A DNA stretch of 64,000 nt from Amoebophrya sp. A120 (taxonomy: Eukaryota; Sar; Dinophyceae; Syndiniales; Amoebophryaceae). The stretch lies in contig CAJINV010000002.1 in NCBI GenBank assembly GCA_905178155.1, positions 5,699,709-5,763,708 of the forward strand, in the 5' to 3' direction. Within the stretch, counting starts at the first letter, position 1. Each line of letters starts with the position of its first letter. Below, piece after piece: positions 61,345 to 64,000 of the stretch. The notes under the pieces are model-generated. The model was not told the origin of the DNA and did no database searches. It worked only from the letters and a program-made list of their open reading frames with translations. Made by a program: the position numbers and the translations under genes.

Positions 61345-63099
61345 ATGTATGGCATGGCAAGTGCTCCCACTTTCGTGGAGCAGACAGTTTTCGAAACACG
61401 AAACTCGTCAGAAAGCCGAAGCCGAATCCCTCTTTTTGTGCTAGCGGTCACCGCAATTGCGCCTCTGATATGGGTAGGCAGGGCGATTTTGCTTCCCGGA
61501 ATCGCTCGCACATGCCTGCGGTTTAGAGAGGATAGCGGGGCCACGACCGCAGTGGCAGCAGCACGAGCGTCGACATCAAGAGAAAAGCCCGCGCGCATCT
61601 CGCAGTACCAACGGGTCGTCTGTCGTTGGCTGCAGGACACGCAACCACAACTGCCAGTGCGCTCTCCGACAAGTTTTGCTGTTGAAGAACAACGGAAATC
61701 AGTCAACCCGGCATCGCGCTCGACCAGCGCCCGCAGTTTTGTCCTTTTCGACCTGGAATACAATGGAGGGTTCTCCAAAGAACGGAGCGACTCCTCCATG
61801 CTGGTCATCCAGATCGGCGCAGTCAAGGTAGCGCCGGTAGGAGATCTTTCTCACGACAATCCGAAGCCGACGTTGAAGATCGTCGACAGCTTTTCCGAAC
61901 TAATTCAGCTGCCAAAGCGCCCTAGTAGTGAGGGGGCGCCCCTCGACTCCACACCAGATGCAGAGAGGCAGCGAACAAGAATCCGGTTGGCGCCGCACCT
62001 CCCGAAGCTGACCGGTATCACAGAGGAGGCTTTGGCGACGGATGGACTGTCCTTTGAGGAGGCAATTGTGAAATTTAAGCACTTTTGCACAGGCAGCTTC
62101 TCGTCGGCAACTACAGGACAGAGTGATAAAGACTTGCACTTCTATCTTCCCCTCTACCAATACGGAGCAGACGTGCATCTTCTCCGCTACAACTGGATTT
62201 TCTTCCTCCTGCGCTCAGTGGGAAATGGAGATAGAGGAAAGATTAGTTCAAAGGAGAAGATCGCCGTGACGAAGTGGTTATTTCCGGCACTGACGAAACA
62301 CGATGTTGGTACAACAACCTCGGTGCAGACCACGAGTAGAACAAGATCCACCCCAGGGTACGAACGGTATCGTCCGTTTCTCGAAGCTTTTCTAGAAATA
62401 GCGTCCCAGCAGAAAGAACAGACGGAGAACATTCGATCCAAACTCGCAACCTTAGACGTCGCAGGGTTTGCGTCTTTTTTCGAAGGCAGCGTGATGAAGA
62501 TGGTAGATGAAGATCTGAATAGCCGGTTTCGAAATCTGCGTCCAATCATTGCCGAATTAGCGTTGAAAAATAGGGTAACGGAAATAATAGCACCACCGTC
62601 CTCATCGGCAACAGAACTCGAGCCGGAGCTGCATAAGCATAACCCAATCTCGAAGAAAAAATACACCGCTGGGAGTGTATACAAGGCTCTCGGGGTCTCT
62701 GAAACGAGGTTCAACGCTACCCTACAGGAAGTTATCTCCATGAAACAAGGCGCAAGCTTTCGAAAGCAGATTCACGACGGGTGTTACGACTCTGTGTCCT
62801 TGTTTCTAGCATTGGACAGATTGTGGGACTTGAACAAAAATTCTTGCAGGGCAGATGAACACAACGCGAATGTTAATACCACTATTTCCGACGGCATCGT
62901 AGGTTCCAAAGATAAAAACGGGAGATTTGGTCAAGAACAAAGGAGAATTTTTTTTTGCCGGTATAACGCTACCGTGCAAAGGAAGCTGAGCACGGCGCTG
63001 TGTTGTTCCTCAACTGTGCTCACACAATCCTCTCCCTTTAGTGTAGCGAGTTGCGTTTTCATCTGTCTTGGGTGTCGTCTGCTTCATGAAAAATTTTGA
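61345..63099 (+). CDS. DEDDh 3'-5' exonuclease, membrane-anchored (single exon)
   Basis: 584 residues, no intron. A hydrophobic segment near residues 30-55 (IPLFVLAVTAIAPLIW) could be a membrane anchor or signal anchor. The exonuclease fold starts near residue 131: FVLFDLEYNGG gives the Asp and Glu of motif I; Asp in DVHLLRYN near 276 fits motif II; HDGCYD near 477 gives the His-x4-Asp of motif III. This is the order of RNase T / ERI1-like DEDDh nucleases acting on RNA or DNA 3' ends with two metal ions. The stretch between motifs II and III is longer than usual and low-complexity in part. The last 70 residues have no match. The first ATG after an upstream in-frame stop region is 61345. Substrate unknown. 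Confidence 0.78.
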   Translation: MYGMASAPTFVEQTVFETRNSSESRSRIPLFVLAVTAIAPLIWVGRAILLPGIARTCLRFREDSGATTAVAAARASTSREKPARISQYQRVVCRWLQDTQPQLPVRSPTSFAVEEQRKSVNPASRSTSARSFVLFDLEYNGGFSKERSDSSMLVIQIGAVKVAPVGDLSHDNPKPTLKIVDSFSELIQLPKRPSSEGAPLDSTPDAERQRTRIRLAPHLPKLTGITEEALATDGLSFEEAIVKFKHFCTGSFSSATTGQSDKDLHFYLPLYQYGADVHLLRYNWIFFLLRSVGNGDRGKISSKEKIAVTKWLFPALTKHDVGTTTSVQTTSRTRSTPGYERYRPFLEAFLEIASQQKEQTENIRSKLATLDVAGFASFFEGSVMKMVDEDLNSRFRNLRPIIAELALKNRVTEIIAPPSSSATELEPELHKHNPISKKKYTAGSVYKALGVSETRFNATLQEVISMKQGASFRKQIHDGCYDSVSLFLALDRLWDLNKNSCRADEHNANVNTTISDGIVGSKDKNGRFGQEQRRIFFCRYNATVQRKLSTALCCSSTVLTQSSPFSVASCVFICLGCRLLHEKF

Positions 63100-63288
63100 G
63101 CTTCTTTTTGAGACGAGAGATCAGCGGCTGCCTCGCGACCTCTGTCGCGCTTCATTTCTTGTTTCACGATAACGTATAAATTGTGTTTGTGCTACTTGAC
63201 TGCAGCCTACGAATCAGGGTTAAGCAATAGATACCGGAGCCGTCTCAAGAACCTGATTTTTTTTCGGTTATTCGAATACTTTCGCAAG

Positions 63289-64000
63289 ATGCCGTCCGTT
63301 GTCGCCAACTTCCGCAAGTCCGGCGTTGCTTTGCAAGTCCTCGTCTTTTGTTCCCAGGATCATGCCTCTTCCGCTTTTGCTGTCAGCATCCCAGCGAAAA
63401 CAACGAAAACTGCAGTCACTGGTCAAAACGAGAAGACTTCCACAGCCGTCGAGGACCCGGCTTGGAAAGACGAGGTGGCGCGGCTGTTGACCGGCGTGAT
63501 TGGGAATTTGGAAGGAGCTACGACTTCTTCCAAAAACAAAAAGCCCTTCTCCCTCCTCTCCCAGGATGAAATCATGCACGAATTAACCAAATCCGCCGAG
63601 CAAGAGCTCGACTCCATCGTCGATGCGGTAGCGATATCCAATGCAAAAGTACTAAATGTGGTAGTCGTACTAATCCATGTATGACAGTCAGATCCCCGTT
63701 TTGATGGAAAGCTGCATCATCTTCATCTTTGAAAAGATAATTTGTATTGCAATGCGCGATGCTCATGTTCTGTTGCTTTTGCAAGGCATAATCGAACTTG
63801 TCGGAGGAGGACGTTACGGAGGAGGACTACGGTTTTTCGAACGATGAAGAATCTGACGGCGACGCGGCGACAACCACAACTTCTGACGCGCAGGACCAGC
63901 TGCAAGAAGACGCTTCGACGTCTGAGGACGCGCAAGAAGACGACGAGGAACAGCTGCAAATGGAAGAGGACGACGGTGATGAGGACAGCACGGCGTTTCT
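63289..64000 (+). CDS. acidic protein, 5' part only (truncated by window end)
   Basis: Exon 1 63289-63634, exon 2 from 63796 to beyond the window. The N-terminus is basic and hydrophobic (VVANFRKSGVALQVLVF), so it could be a signal or transit peptide. It is followed by a helical segment around EVARLLTGVIGNLEG and DSIVDAVA. Exon 2 encodes an unbroken Asp/Glu-rich region (LSEEDVTEEDYGFSNDEE) with Gln and Thr. No family recognised. The intron is introner IE31. Confidence 0.65.
63635..63790. mobile_element. introner IE31, family F-like
   Basis: Starts TATCCAATGCAAAAGTACTA and ends ...TTGCTTTTGCAAGGCATA. The flanks AGCGA and ATCGA share only the last three bases. The acidic frame continues if the element plus five bases is removed. 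Confidence 0.78.

Overview
The window is nuclear DNA of a eukaryote, very probably an alveolate. It carries an alveolin (membrane-skeleton protein found only in alveolates), intron-rich genes, a tandem pair of cytosolic HSP70 genes, PPR and RAP organellar RNA-binding proteins, and many introner-type introns. All thirteen genes I can support lie on the + strand. Dense terminal-inverted-repeat introners plus an alveolin make a dinoflagellate-lineage parasite such as Amoebophrya (Syndiniales) my best guess; that name is an inference, not read from the sequence.

Layout: two tandem HSP70 genes with five introns at identical positions (1611-5719, 7145-9985); a PPR protein with a C-terminal WW domain (11998-17927); a very long protein with two GT61-like glycosyltransferase modules (18776-26921); a G+C-rich island; an alveolin in 21 exons (29311-36956); a Q/P-rich protein (38743-40552); an unrecognised five-exon gene (41320-43299); an RRM protein (44481-46672); a PKA regulatory subunit fused to a PP2C phosphatase (48959-53973); a second G+C-rich island; an intronless RAP-domain protein (56700-58805); a third island; a DEDDh exonuclease (61345-63099); and the 5' part of an acidic protein that runs off the end.

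Two intron classes coexist. One is ordinary GT-AG introns, mostly 70-210 nt. The other is a set of 31 introner elements that I delimited by hand. They run from 5'-TAT to ATA-3', have terminal inverted repeats, and 22 of the 31 are flanked by a perfect 5-bp target-site duplication. Removing each element plus one duplication copy restores the reading frame in every gene, although the boundaries are generally not GT-AG. At least eight sequence families are present, and family A and C members occur in both orientations.

Reconstructed coding lengths are all multiples of three: HSP70 649 and 650 aa, PPR-WW 873 aa, GT61 2179 aa, alveolin 830 aa, Q/P protein 571 aa, RRM protein 634 aa, PKA-R/PP2C 1052 aa. 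This is the main internal check on the splice models. The items most worth follow-up are the PKA-R/PP2C fusion and the introner system. The genes form no operon-like pathway; they are unrelated housekeeping, cytoskeletal, signalling and organellar genes.
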